A stretch of DNA of 56,694 nt from an uncultured Lachnospiraceae bacterium (GTDB lineage Bacteria; Bacillota; Clostridia; Lachnospirales; Lachnospiraceae). Below, one piece after another: positions 16,757 to 24,632 of this stretch (position 1 is the stretch's first letter; each line of letters opens with the position of its first letter). The position numbers and the translations under genes are program-made. Location: positions 1-56,694 of the forward strand of contig CAMWPB010000025.1 in assembly GCA_947176065.1 (NCBI GenBank). Reading direction: 5' to 3'. Under the pieces are notes generated by a model. It searched no databases, was not told the origin of the DNA, and saw nothing but the letters and a program-made list of their open reading frames with translations.

Positions 16757-17163
16757 CTCGTTATCCTCCCACCTATAAAATTAGCTATCATAATCATTAG
16801 CATTATTTCTAAACGTACACTTCCAATACCGCATAGCACCCCTGTTATGAACCTAAGAATCTGATTAGATTCCCTCAAATGAATATATTGCGTCGTACCA
16901 TCTACTATCAACGGGAAGCACATTAAAACAGAATATACCGGTAGCACATCTATAAAATGCCATGTCGCCATTGCAATGATATAACCAAGCATCAAACCTG
17001 TACATCTTGCGCAAAGAGGAAATTGATAGCCCCGCACAAAAAAACTTCTTTCGGGCTTTTGATGGCATCCAAACCTTGCTCCCATCTGCATAAGTTTCTC
17101 CCATCGTATATCAGGCGATATATAATTCTCAATATTATTTACATCCCGTTTATATATCTTCAT
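16753..17163 (-). CDS. DUF2085 membrane protein
   Basis: The ATG at 17161-17163 (136 aa) is preferred because AAAGGA precedes it. The motif FGCHQKPERSFFVRGYQFPLCARCTGLMLGY is diagnostic of DUF2085, with its H and paired cysteines that may bind metal or heme. Three or four membrane helices follow. It is the first gene of the operon 17163-13168 and overlaps the next start by 4 bp. Function of the family is unknown. Confidence 0.85.
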   Translation of the reverse strand: MKIYKRDVNNIENYISPDIRWEKLMQMGARFGCHQKPERSFFVRGYQFPLCARCTGLMLGYIIAMATWHFIDVLPVYSVLMCFPLIVDGTTQYIHLRESNQILRFITGVLCGIGSVRLEIMLMIMIANFIGGRITR

Positions 17164-17218
17164 ATAATCCTTTCTGCTTACCATAATTGTATTTACATAG
17201 TATCACTCTTAAGTTGTA

Positions 17219-17267
17219 TTTGCAATACCATAGTTTGCAATTACACATAATTAAATTGTTTATGTGT
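17219..17267. promoter_or_regulatory. Operator region between XRE regulator and membrane operon
   Basis: Between the divergent genes lie a direct repeat of TTTGCAAT (17219-17226 and 17234-17241) and a palindrome ACACATAA-9nt-TTATGTGT (17243-17267). Either could be the binding site of the XRE regulator that starts at 17307. Position between divergent promoters supports control of both sides. Confidence 0.5.
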
Positions 17268-17306
17268 ATCATTCTACTTTGTAGACTATAATTTGAGGTG
17301 AATGGT

Positions 17307-17540
17307 ATGTCTGAAAAAAGAAAACAGGAATACAAAATGATTGGCCTAAATATTGCATATTATCGAAAATTGAAAGGTCTGACACAATTACAGCTTGCGG
17401 AAACAATAAATATCAGCCGTACTCATATGAGCAATATCGAAGCTCCTAATATGCCGACTTCCGTATCCTTGGATACTCTGCTTGATATCGCAGATGCGTT
17501 AGAAATACCTGTTGCAAATCTTTTACATTTTAATAGATAG
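17307..17540 (+). CDS. XRE-family HTH regulator
   Basis: This 77-residue protein is a single Cro/cI-type helix-turn-helix: GLNIAYYRKLKGLTQLQLAETINISRTHMSNIE with the usual loop and last helix (LDTLLDIADALEI). The ATG at 17307 follows GAGGTG at good spacing; a GTG at 17298 overlaps that site. It is transcribed away from the membrane operon and likely represses that operon and itself. Confidence 0.88.
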   Translation: MSEKRKQEYKMIGLNIAYYRKLKGLTQLQLAETINISRTHMSNIEAPNMPTSVSLDTLLDIADALEIPVANLLHFNR

Positions 17541-17542
17541 TA

Positions 17543-17580
17543 CCCCTTCCTAACAAACTGGAAGAGGGACTCTTTTATTT
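17543..17580 (+). terminator. Terminator of the XRE gene
   Basis: CCCTTCC and GGAAGAGGG pair just after the XRE stop, followed by CTTTTATTTTC. It may serve the convergent HTH gene at 17582 as well. Confidence 0.7.
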
Positions 17581-17581
17581 T

Positions 17582-17788
17582 CTATCTATATCTCCTTAAT
17601 TCTCCCATCATCCTTTGATAACTTCCTGAGAACGCATTGTGATTGTCAAACACACTTCTCGGTATCTTCCAACGCCTTCCAAACTTAATTGCCGGGATCA
17701 TCCCGCCATTAATCATCCGATACACAGTTGACGGACTAATTTGCAACCTCTCACAGAATTCTTTGATTGTCATATAATATTCTTCCAT
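17582..17788 (-). CDS. Excisionase-family HTH protein
   Basis: A 68-residue winged HTH of the MerR/excisionase type: MTIKEFCERLQISPSTVYRMINGGMIPAIKFGRRWKIPRSVF. GGAAAGG precedes the ATG. Such proteins act as excision factors or repressors. The element has another small HTH protein next to the integrase at 5164, so the true Xis is unclear. This one, next to the mobilization genes, may regulate them. Confidence 0.8.
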   Translation of the reverse strand: MEEYYMTIKEFCERLQISPSTVYRMINGGMIPAIKFGRRWKIPRSVFDNHNAFSGSYQRMMGELRRYR

Positions 17789-18130
17789 ATTTCAACCTTT
17801 CCAAAGCAATTGCTTCAATTTAATTAAAATTAAAAATATACTTACAATTACTTAATAGTAAGCATGACTAGCCATTATCGCCATTATCTTTTTGTTTACT
17901 ACTAAAATAAAAAATTATTCCCTGCAAACAGATTTGTAAAACCATTGTACCCACAACTCTACCCTCCCGGTACTCCGTATCTCTCCTATACTACATACTT
18001 TGAACCCTAGAAATCCTACATTTTTGCGTACTTGCTATATATTGTCTGATATAAGTAAAATATAAAATTTAGTGTAATTTCTTTCAATAAAGAAACAAAT
18101 AAACGTAGTAGAAAGGAATAAATAAAATTT
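17789..18130. other. AT-rich region upstream of mobilization genes, candidate oriT
   Basis: No gene was seen in these 342 bp. A perfect 12-bp palindrome AAGCAATTGCTT lies at 17804-17815, and CTTAC/GTAAG arms flank a 12-nt spacer near 17840-17865. The region ends at a MobC-like/relaxase gene pair, the usual place for an origin of transfer. No known nick-site sequence was recognised, so oriT is only suggested by position. Confidence 0.35.
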
Positions 18131-18400
18131 ATGCCAAAAAATACTTCAATTAAAATACGTCTAACTGAACAAGAAAAAAAGCAGTTAAAGAAACGAGCAG
18201 GCTCATCTAAATCTATGTCTGCCTACATACTGGAAAAAAGCCTGTATACAAATTCTAACAAGGAATCATCAATCATAAAAACGATAGAGACATTCGATGT
18301 TTTAAATGCAATTGTTTTGCAAGTGGCAAAAAGTAAGGATGAATCTCTAAAAAAATGTATTAGAGATATCGTAGAAGGGAAGATGCCAAATGAGTACTAA
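18131..18400 (+). CDS. Ribbon-helix-helix mobilization accessory protein (MobC-like)
   Basis: An 89-residue protein starting with a ribbon-helix-helix: SIKIRLTEQEKKQLKKRAGSSKSMSAYILEK. Proteins of this size upstream of a relaxase bind oriT and help assemble the relaxosome. The stop overlaps the relaxase start by 11 bp. AAAGGA lies about 14 nt upstream of the ATG, rather far, so the start could be slightly different. Confidence 0.7.
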   Translation: MPKNTSIKIRLTEQEKKQLKKRAGSSKSMSAYILEKSLYTNSNKESSIIKTIETFDVLNAIVLQVAKSKDESLKKCIRDIVEGKMPNEY

Positions 18401-18941
18401 AACATTTGGAATTCTTATCAATAAGGATGGTCACAAGAGATATCTCAATTCTGACGCCCCAGAAAAGTTAATCAGATATATTACTCGCACAAATGGAAAA
18501 GATACACAAGATCTGATCTCTTGGGGCGGAGCTGGTGTCTTGGAATACAGCGTAAAATCTGTTGTCGATCAATTTTATTTTGCCCAAAAAGCCCATACTC
18601 GCGGCGGGAATTTTGGTAGATATGTGAGCCATGAACTTTTTTCCTTCTCTTCTGAGGGCGAATATAACATATTAAAAAGTGGTACGGACATTGACCAGAT
18701 TGCCCGGCAGATGGCTCGGGACATCTTTGAGCAGGATCATTGTCAGGTTGTTTATGGCATCCATAATCCAGACAAAACAGAGCCTCATTTGCATATTCAT
18801 TTTGCTATCAACGCTGTCAATTATTGCACAGGCAATAAACGCCGTGAAAACATGACCCAGACATACAATAGAAATATACGATTTAATAAAATAATTTCCG
18901 ATATAATTTCTGAGAAAATTATAGAAAACGAGTGTTTTTAG
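18390..18941 (+). CDS. Short HUH relaxase (MobP-like)
   Basis: This 183-residue protein contains the relaxase core: a catalytic-tyrosine motif near Y30 (LIRYITR) and the metal-binding HUH block EPHLHIHFAINAVN near residues 133-146. Relaxases nick oriT and pilot the strand. Most MobP enzymes carry a long C-terminal domain, absent here. The stop codon TAG at 18939-18941 lies inside the right-end repeat, so the coding end coincides with the element end. It may be naturally short or truncated by the junction. The ATG overlaps the upstream gene. Confidence 0.7.
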   Translation: MSTKTFGILINKDGHKRYLNSDAPEKLIRYITRTNGKDTQDLISWGGAGVLEYSVKSVVDQFYFAQKAHTRGGNFGRYVSHELFSFSSEGEYNILKSGTDIDQIARQMARDIFEQDHCQVVYGIHNPDKTEPHLHIHFAINAVNYCTGNKRRENMTQTYNRNIRFNKIISDIISEKIIENECF

Positions 18942-18957
18942 AACCAGAATAGAACCA
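18936..18957 (+). repeat. Right copy of 22-bp direct repeat (candidate att site)
   Basis: Same orientation and 21/22 identity with 998-1019. It holds two TAGAACCA octamers at 18939 and 18950. It overlaps the relaxase stop codon and lies about 60 bp from the 3' end of guaA. Confidence 0.55.
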
Positions 18958-18971
18958 CAGACAAAAGCAAG

Positions 18972-19007
18972 CGCCGGAAAGACCGCTATTTATGCGGTTT
19001 CCCGGCG
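18972..19007 (-). terminator. Terminator of guaA
   Basis: An imperfect GC-rich stem (CGCCGG...ACCGC with GCGGT...CCGGCG) immediately follows the guaA stop on the minus strand, followed by a T-rich tract. It also separates guaA from the element end. Confidence 0.75.
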
Positions 19008-19016
19008 TTTCATCGT

Positions 19017-20561
19017 CTATTCGAACTCAATCGTCCCCGGCGGCTTACTCGTCAGATCATACACCACCCGGTTAACCCCCTTCACCTCATTGATAATCCG
19101 ATTCATAACCCCCTGCAACACCGCCCAGGGAATCTCCGCGCTCTCCGCCGTCATAAAATCAACCGTCTTAACCGCCCGCAACGCCACGGCATAATCATAG
19201 GTTCTCTCATCTCCCATAACACCCACACTGCGCATATTGGTAAGTGCCGCAAAATACTGATTGATTTCCCGGTCAAGACCGGCCTTTGCAATTTCCTCGC
19301 GGTAAATTGCATCTGCATCCTGCACAATACGCACCTTTTCCGCTGTCACTTCACCAATAATCCGAATCCCTAATCCGGGGCCAGGGAAGGGCTGTCTGAA
19401 CACCAGATATTCTGGAATGCCCAATTCCAATCCGACTTTGCGAACCTCGTCCTTAAACAGGTCCCGGAGGGGTTCGATAATCTCCTTAAAATCTACATAG
19501 TCGGGAAGTCCACCCACATTGTGGTGAGATTTGATAACCGCACTCTCTCCACCCAGACCACTCTCCACCACGTCAGGATAAATGGTTCCCTGCACAAGGA
19601 ATTCCACCGCGCCAATCTTTTTGGCCTCCTCTTCAAACACACGGATAAATTCTTCCCCGATGATCTTTCTCTTCTGCTCAGGATCTTCCACCCCGGCCAG
19701 CTTTTTATAAAAACGCTCCTGCGCATTGACACGGATAAAGTTCAGGTCATAATTACCGTCACGCCCAAAAACCGCTTCCACCTCGTCTCCCTCGTTCTTA
19801 CGCAAGAGTCCCTGATCAACAAATACACAAGTCAACTGGCTGCCAATCGCTTTCGAGAGAAGCACCGCCGCTACAGAGGAATCCACCCCGCCCGAAAGAG
19901 CACAGAGCACTCTGCCATCCCCAACTTTTTTACGAATCAACTCAACAGACTGCTGTACAAAGGAATCCATTTTCCAATCGCCCGAGCAGCCGCACACCTG
20001 ATAGACAAAATTAGAAAGCATTTTCGTGCCTTCCACCGTATGAAGGACTTCCGGATGAAACTGAATCGCATACAAGTTTTTGTCCAAATTTTGTGCGGCA
20101 GCCACGGGACAATCCGCTGTATGGGCACAGACTGTAAAGCCCGGCGCAATTTCTGAAATATAATCATTATGGCTCATCCAGCAGATTGTTTTAGGAGATA
20201 CATCCTGAAACAGCATACTGTTGGTATCCACCATAACCTTAATCTTACCGTACTCTCTGACGGGCGCCTTCTCAACCTTACCGCCCAGCACCTGCATCAT
20301 AATCTGCGCGCCATAGCAAAGACCAAGCACAGGAATACCCATTTCAAAAAGCTCGGGAGAGCAAGTCGCTGCCCCAGGCTCATAGCAACTGTTAGGACCG
20401 CCTGTCAAAATAATACCCTTCGGATTCATCTCCCGTATTTTCACCAAGTCTGTCTTATAAGAATAAATCTCACAGTAGACATTACATTCTCTGACACGTC
20501 TCGCCACCAACTGATTGTACTGTCCGCCGAAATCCAATACAATAACTGTTTCTCTCTGCAT
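19017..20561 (-). CDS. guaA: GMP synthase (glutamine-hydrolysing)
   Basis: GuaA converts XMP to GMP using ATP and glutamine. The class I amidotransferase part holds the cysteine in [11 protein letters not shown] and the histidine and glutamate in [10 protein letters not shown]. The ATP-pyrophosphatase part starts with the PP-loop [11 protein letters not shown], and the dimerisation domain ends with PPGTIEFE. The start at the ATG of 20561 gives [17 protein letters not shown], matching the family; an ATG three codons upstream also exists. Length (514-517 aa) is normal. It has its own promoter and a leader with a hairpin. Integrated elements often insert at guaA in Firmicutes. Confidence 0.98.
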   Translation of the reverse strand: MQRETVIVLDFGGQYNQLVARRVRECNVYCEIYSYKTDLVKIREMNPKGIILTGGPNSCYEPGAATCSPELFEMGIPVLGLCYGAQIMMQVLGGKVEKAPVREYGKIKVMVDTNSMLFQDVSPKTICWMSHNDYISEIAPGFTVCAHTADCPVAAAQNLDKNLYAIQFHPEVLHTVEGTKMLSNFVYQVCGCSGDWKMDSFVQQSVELIRKKVGDGRVLCALSGGVDSSVAAVLLSKAIGSQLTCVFVDQGLLRKNEGDEVEAVFGRDGNYDLNFIRVNAQERFYKKLAGVEDPEQKRKIIGEEFIRVFEEEAKKIGAVEFLVQGTIYPDVVESGLGGESAVIKSHHNVGGLPDYVDFKEIIEPLRDLFKDEVRKVGLELGIPEYLVFRQPFPGPGLGIRIIGEVTAEKVRIVQDADAIYREEIAKAGLDREINQYFAALTNMRSVGVMGDERTYDYAVALRAVKTVDFMTAESAEIPWAVLQGVMNRIINEVKGVNRVVYDLTSKPPGTIEFE

Positions 20562-20598
20562 GTTCTCCATCTCCTCATTTGACTCTCAATTGTCTCGC

Positions 20599-20625
20599 AG
20601 AGAATGCACGCCCTCGGCATTCTCT
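20599..20625. repeat. Hairpin in the guaA leader, partial copy of the dispersed element
   Basis: AGAGAATGC (20599-20607) pairs perfectly with GCATTCTCT (20617-20625). The stem sequence and the following TAAG match the first hairpin of the two 87-bp elements at 40678 and 43817. The second hairpin is missing here. It lies in the transcribed leader of guaA. Confidence 0.65.
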
Positions 20626-20689
20626 TAAGGGTGTTGCCGCTATTCCCTGATTATATATTTTTATGGCCTTAGTACAGCTTTATTTTTAT

Positions 20690-20719
20690 ATTATAAGGTA
20701 GCCCCAAAACTCTTGTCAA
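20690..20719 (-). promoter_or_regulatory. guaA promoter
   Basis: Minus-strand -35 TTGACA (20714-20719) and -10 TATAAT (20690-20695) with an 18-bp spacer are both consensus. It gives a leader of about 120 nt. No purine-riboswitch core was recognised in that leader. Confidence 0.85.
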
Positions 20720-20770
20720 AACATATTTAAATGCGGTTTGCAATTTTGGTTCCTGCTCTTTTTCCAAAAT

Positions 20771-21202
20771 CTACTTAAGCTGTCTGTACATCACAGAAAC
20801 GCAATCCACGTTGAATCCTGCCTTTGTATAGAAATCTTTGTTATCATCTATTGATGTCAACTGTATTGTTCTTATTCCCCTCTCCTTTAAATGTATTTCC
20901 AAATTGGACAATAGGGCTTTTCCAATACCCCTCCGCTTCCATTCCGGTACAACAAACAGTTCCGATACAAAGAAAAAATCCTCCTGTGCGTAAGGATCAG
21001 CATAGCCAAGCACGCCGCCAATGATTTTGTTCTCACAAACTACAGCTCTGCCAAAAAAATTATAATTCCCCATAATCGCACGAATCCGCCGCACCGCTCT
21101 TTCATCTGACCATTTCTCATTCCACGGTTTCTCTGCATATGCTCTCTTCATTGCATCGGCCAACCCACTGATATCCGCTTCCTTTACACTCCTATACTCC
21201 AT
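20771..21202 (-). CDS. GNAT-family N-acetyltransferase
   Basis: This 143-residue protein has the GNAT acetyl-CoA site: FVVPEWKRRGIGKALLSNLE (about residues 84-103, the R/Q-x-x-G-x-G/A motif) after strand FFVSEL, and a C-terminal strand with FYTKAGF. The substrate cannot be read. The start overlaps the end of the MATE gene, so the two are translated together; the pairing of an acetyltransferase and a multidrug transporter hints at detoxification. Confidence 0.9.
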   Translation of the reverse strand: MEYRSVKEADISGLADAMKRAYAEKPWNEKWSDERAVRRIRAIMGNYNFFGRAVVCENKIIGGVLGYADPYAQEDFFFVSELFVVPEWKRRGIGKALLSNLEIHLKERGIRTIQLTSIDDNKDFYTKAGFNVDCVSVMYRQLK

Positions 21203-22565
21203 TCACAGTTCTCCTTCCCATAGCCCTCTCCCATTTCCCGCCACGATACCTGATCTCATAACAGACCGCACGGAACATCCAGTCAATTGTCATAGCAATC
21301 CATATCCCAATCAGCCCTAAATGAAATACATAGCTGAAAAAGTACGCTGTGCCAATTCGGAAAACCCACATGGAAATAATTGCAACGGCCATTGTCCACA
21401 TTACATCACCTGCCGCACGCAGCGTATTTGGCAGCGTAAAGGAGGATATCCATGCCACCATACACATAAGTGCATGGTAACGAATGACCTGTAATGCCAG
21501 CGTAGTCGTTTCCGGCGTCAAATGATATATTCTCAAAAAGAGCGGCGCACCCACTATCATAATCAGCGATACCACGCTCGTACACAGCCAGGTAAGGCGC
21601 ATCAGTTTCCTTGTATAATATCTCGTCTGATCGAAATCTCCCGCCCCAATACAGTACGAGGACACCGACAGGAGCGCCATATTAATCGCCATGCCCGGCA
21701 GGATATTAAAATTTGTGATTGTGCCGCAGACAGCATTTGCAGCAATCGCAGAGGTGCCGAAAGTAGACACCAGACTTAAGAGTAGAATTTTCCCAAGCTG
21801 AAACAAACTGTTCTCCAGCCCGTTAGGTATCCCGATAAAGAGGATTTTTTTCACCTGCGGAAAATCCATACGCAGAGTCAGCCGTCCCTGAAAATGAATT
21901 TCCCTTTTCCCATCAAACATCAGTCTGAAAATAAGAAGCGCTGCCATCGTCCTTGCTATCAAGGTTGCAATCGCCGCTCCGGCAACACCCATTTGAAAAA
22001 CAAAAATCAGAATGGCATTTCCCACAAGATTAATCAGATTCATTAAAAGAGAAATATACATGGTTGTCCGCGAATCGCCCATCGCACGGGAAAGCGCGGC
22101 GCAGCCATTATAAAGGGCCAGCGGACAAATCGACAGTCCTGTTATGATCAGATAAGTAACCGCGCTTGTCATAACAGCCTCTTCCACCCGGCCGAATACG
22201 GCGCGCAGGATTACCCTGTGCGCACCTAAAAGCAGGACTGTCATCGCCACAGAAGAGTAGAGCAGGAAAAGCACCATCTGCCACGCACATCTGCCCGCCT
22301 GCTCTTGATTTTTCTGTCCCAGCGCATGCCCCGCCACAACAGCGCCGCCCGTTGCCAGCGCCGCAAAAATATTAATCACCAGAATGTTAATGTTATCCAC
22401 CAGAGAAACCCCTGATACCGCCGCCTCCCCCACGCCGGAAATCATAACAGTATCAAGCATCCCCACCAAAATAGCCAGAAACTGCTCCATAATAAGCGGC
22501 AGAATCAGCTTGCGGAGATCTGTGTTACTGTATAGGGTTCCCTGCTGGCTTTCCTTTGTGCGCAT
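21192..22565 (-). CDS. MATE family efflux transporter
   Basis: A 457-residue polytopic protein with about twelve membrane helices and the two-lobe repeat of MATE transporters. Landmarks are LRKLILPLIMEQFLAILVGMLDTVMIS near the N-terminus and the matching second-lobe motif starting FIGIPNGLENSLFQLGK. These transporters export cationic drugs or metabolites with Na+ or H+. It lies first in an operon with the acetyltransferase and has its own promoter. Confidence 0.95.
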   Translation of the reverse strand: MRTKESQQGTLYSNTDLRKLILPLIMEQFLAILVGMLDTVMISGVGEAAVSGVSLVDNINILVINIFAALATGGAVVAGHALGQKNQEQAGRCAWQMVLFLLYSSVAMTVLLLGAHRVILRAVFGRVEEAVMTSAVTYLIITGLSICPLALYNGCAALSRAMGDSRTTMYISLLMNLINLVGNAILIFVFQMGVAGAAIATLIARTMAALLIFRLMFDGKREIHFQGRLTLRMDFPQVKKILFIGIPNGLENSLFQLGKILLLSLVSTFGTSAIAANAVCGTITNFNILPGMAINMALLSVSSYCIGAGDFDQTRYYTRKLMRLTWLCTSVVSLIMIVGAPLFLRIYHLTPETTTLALQVIRYHALMCMVAWISSFTLPNTLRAAGDVMWTMAVAIISMWVFRIGTAYFFSYVFHLGLIGIWIAMTIDWMFRAVCYEIRYRGGKWERAMGRRTVNGV

Positions 22566-22599
22566 TGCCTCTCATCATCCTTTTAATGATTATGCTCTT

Positions 22600-22628
22600 A
22601 TTCTATGCCCATTCCGTGACAATGTAAA
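22600..22628 (-). promoter_or_regulatory. Promoter of the MATE/GNAT operon
   Basis: Minus-strand TTTACA (22623-22628) and TAGAAT (22600-22605) are spaced by 17 bp, a good sigma-A match 35 bp upstream of the MATE start. Confidence 0.65.
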
Positions 22629-22673
22629 GGGAATACACCGTTCTTATTCTCCTCTTTTCTCTGCGAACTCCTT

Positions 22674-22931
22674 TCAGCACACATGCTGATGCAGATATTT
22701 TTCCCTTGTTGCCAGACCGCCGCGAATATGCCGCTCGGATTTATTGACATCCAATACCTTTCTCGCCTCAGCCGCAAGGGACGGATTGATCTGGGCAAGG
22801 CGCTCGGTAACATCCTTATGTACCGTACTCTTACTAATCCCAAACTCCTTCGCCGTCTGCCTCACTGTGGCATTGTTTTCAATAATATAATTGGCAATGT
22901 TCATCGCTCGCTCTTCGATATAATCCTTCAA
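22674..22931 (-). CDS. spoIIID: Sporulation transcription factor SpoIIID
   Basis: This 85-residue protein is colinear with SpoIIID: MKDYIEERAMNIANYIIENNATVRQTAKEFGISKSTVHKDVTERL, with the helix-turn-helix at about residues 23-44 and a basic C-terminal helix. SpoIIID controls mother-cell genes during sporulation. The start is TTG at 22929-22931, with GAGGGG seven bases upstream. A sigma-E-like -10 element lies just upstream, as for the B. subtilis gene. It shows the organism belongs to a spore-forming lineage. Confidence 0.93.
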   Translation of the reverse strand: MKDYIEERAMNIANYIIENNATVRQTAKEFGISKSTVHKDVTERLAQINPSLAAEARKVLDVNKSERHIRGGLATREKYLHQHVC

Positions 22932-22959
22932 GAGAAAACCCCTCAGAATACTTTTTTAC

Positions 22960-22989
22960 ATTGTATGAGGGGTTATGACGGTTTATTAC
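22960..22989 (-). promoter_or_regulatory. Sigma-E-like promoter of spoIIID
   Basis: On the minus strand CATACAAT (22960-22967) matches the sigma-E -10 consensus. GTAATAA (22983-22989) sits 15 bp upstream as a plausible -35. An inverted repeat AACCCCTCA/TGAGGGGTT (22937-22945 and 22966-22974) overlaps it. Sigma-E control of spoIIID is known in Bacillus. Confidence 0.6.
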
Positions 22990-23054
22990 CCTATGCATCC
23001 TCATTTTCTGCCTAACATCCCCTTTCCCTAGTGATCCCGTCCTTCTGTAATTTA

Positions 23055-24170
23055 TTATTTCGTTATTTTTCTAACAAAATAAGGTATCAAAACTATAGTT
23101 CCAACCACCTCATATACCGTTTTTGTTGCTTCTTCGTACGTATTATACTGAATAACGAAAAAAACAATCCCATAGCTAATCAATCCTGCTACTTGCGCAA
23201 GTAAATAAATCCATTCATTATTTTCGTATCTATTCCATAAAATTTTAACACTCCCAAATAATGTTCTAATCGAATCATAAATTAACTTAACAACATTCTG
23301 CGTCATCGTCTGAACAGAATATTTTGCTAACCGATATGTTAAGCTAACTATATCGAATAGCAGTAGTGGAATAGTCATAAATATTTTGTTTACAACGCTC
23401 TTTTTATTATTCTCTTTCCATAACCTAAAACTTTTCAATCCACCATACTTCTCGCCACGCTGACATAAATCAAATATATGATTCACAATAGTTTCTATTC
23501 TTTCCCATCTAAAATTAAATTTAACCATAACACATTTCACAGCTTTACATAAATAGACCAGTAAAATATATACGCTTCCAAGCGCAAATAAAATATTAAA
23601 ATAGTACCACGCAAAATGCATTCCAACCATTACTACTTCTTTATAAGTTGGCGATATTTTATTGAATATACTACTCTCTATTTCTATGGAACTCTCCACA
23701 AGTACTATTAGCCACCATCCCATATATGTATTTACAAAATTATTAATATCAGAAGATGAAAATGCTCTTTTTACTGGAATAAATATCATTTTTATTATCT
23801 GTCTAACTGCTATACACGCATATAGAATTCCCGCCACTACAAAAGAACAAATAGCAGCTGTCTGATTTATCACTACAATATGTGAAAACCAACGTAAGCC
23901 AGCAAAGATAACAGCAAAAATTATGACCAACATCATAAACTGTTCTCCCAAATAAAACTTCCTTTTTACATTTGAAAGCTTTTCATCATTGTAAATTTCT
24001 ATTCCAGCTTTCGTAATCTCTTTAAACGAAGAAGCCGTAGTTAATAGAGAAAACATAATTGTATGAATCCATGTCCAAAATATCTTCATAGCTTTTCTTT
24101 TGCTCCCCTCCAATATTCTTCTGTTTATATTTTCATTACCATCATCGCCATTGTCCTGCCTTCTAGACAA
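23055..24170 (-). CDS. Polytopic membrane protein of unknown family
   Basis: A protein of up to 371 residues with about six membrane helices (for example MMLVIIFAVIFAGLRWFSHIV, AAICSFVVAGILYACIAV, FNILFALGSVYILLVYLC, WIYLLAQVAGLISYGIVFFVI). No family is recognised and no catalytic motif was seen. The frame begins at a TTG without a good site; the in-frame ATG at 24087-24089 is an alternative. It is AT-rich, unlike spoIIID. It lies beside an RNase III-like gene and a TOTE-type primase/helicase and could be the membrane or effector part of that island; this is inference from position. Confidence 0.55.
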   Translation of the reverse strand: MSRRQDNGDDGNENINRRILEGSKRKAMKIFWTWIHTIMFSLLTTASSFKEITKAGIEIYNDEKLSNVKRKFYLGEQFMMLVIIFAVIFAGLRWFSHIVVINQTAAICSFVVAGILYACIAVRQIIKMIFIPVKRAFSSSDINNFVNTYMGWWLIVLVESSIEIESSIFNKISPTYKEVVMVGMHFAWYYFNILFALGSVYILLVYLCKAVKCVMVKFNFRWERIETIVNHIFDLCQRGEKYGGLKSFRLWKENNKKSVVNKIFMTIPLLLFDIVSLTYRLAKYSVQTMTQNVVKLIYDSIRTLFGSVKILWNRYENNEWIYLLAQVAGLISYGIVFFVIQYNTYEEATKTVYEVVGTIVLIPYFVRKITK

Positions 24171-24632
24171 ATCATGTGAATCGAAATTAACTATACTCCA
24201 TTTTTGTTACTCTTTCTCGATATTATTATACAGTGCGACTACGCAACGTAGCAACACCGAATAAAAGTTTACCTTCTTTTCATCTTCCGCTTAAATAATT
24301 TTACCCCTATTCCCCATAATATCTGCGGCTCATATATTAAAAGTCATCCCTCCACAGATGCTTTTATAAATTTAACGGAACCTCAAAACCAAAAAATGTT
24401 GACTGTATCTCTGCTCTTTGATATCTTTTTCTTAAGGCATAATATTTTAAATTCGAAACATTGTTTATATGTGTTTATTCCTATTTATGCAAGTGAATAT
24501 CTGTAAACACCCAAAAACAAAGAATCTAATTTATTATAAAATGCCTGACAATATGACTGTGTTATGCAGTTGTGTTTTTGTTGGGCTATTATTATGCCTT
24601 CTAGTACAAAATAAATGCTTGGAGGTATTTTC
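24171..24632. other. Divergent intergenic region of the nuclease island
   Basis: There is no convincing gene in these 462 bp; a 60-codon plus-strand frame (24469-24651) has no site of its own. The region must hold the promoters of both the membrane protein and the RNase III-like gene. CTACG-CA-CGTAG forms a small near-palindrome near 24237. The sequence is strongly AT-rich. Confidence 0.4.

Larger units (their letters stand above)
998..18957. mobile_element. Putative integrative mobilizable element (about 17.9 kb)
   Basis: The element is inferred from a direct repeat at both ends, a tyrosine integrase with adjacent small HTH protein, two Mob-type accessory proteins, a HUH relaxase at the right end, and phage-like recombination genes. 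The core guaA gene starts only about 60 bp beyond the right repeat. No VirB4, coupling protein or other conjugation-channel gene was found, so the element would be mobilized by a helper. Cargo includes two toxin-antitoxin-like modules and a three-gene membrane operon. The left boundary is less certain, because more toxin-antitoxin genes continue to the window edge. Confidence 0.6.

Noticed and set aside
20571..20700. Possible purine riboswitch in the guaA leader
   Set aside because: The conserved core (TATA/ATGATATGG-like and TCTACC loops) is absent; only a repeat hairpin is visible.
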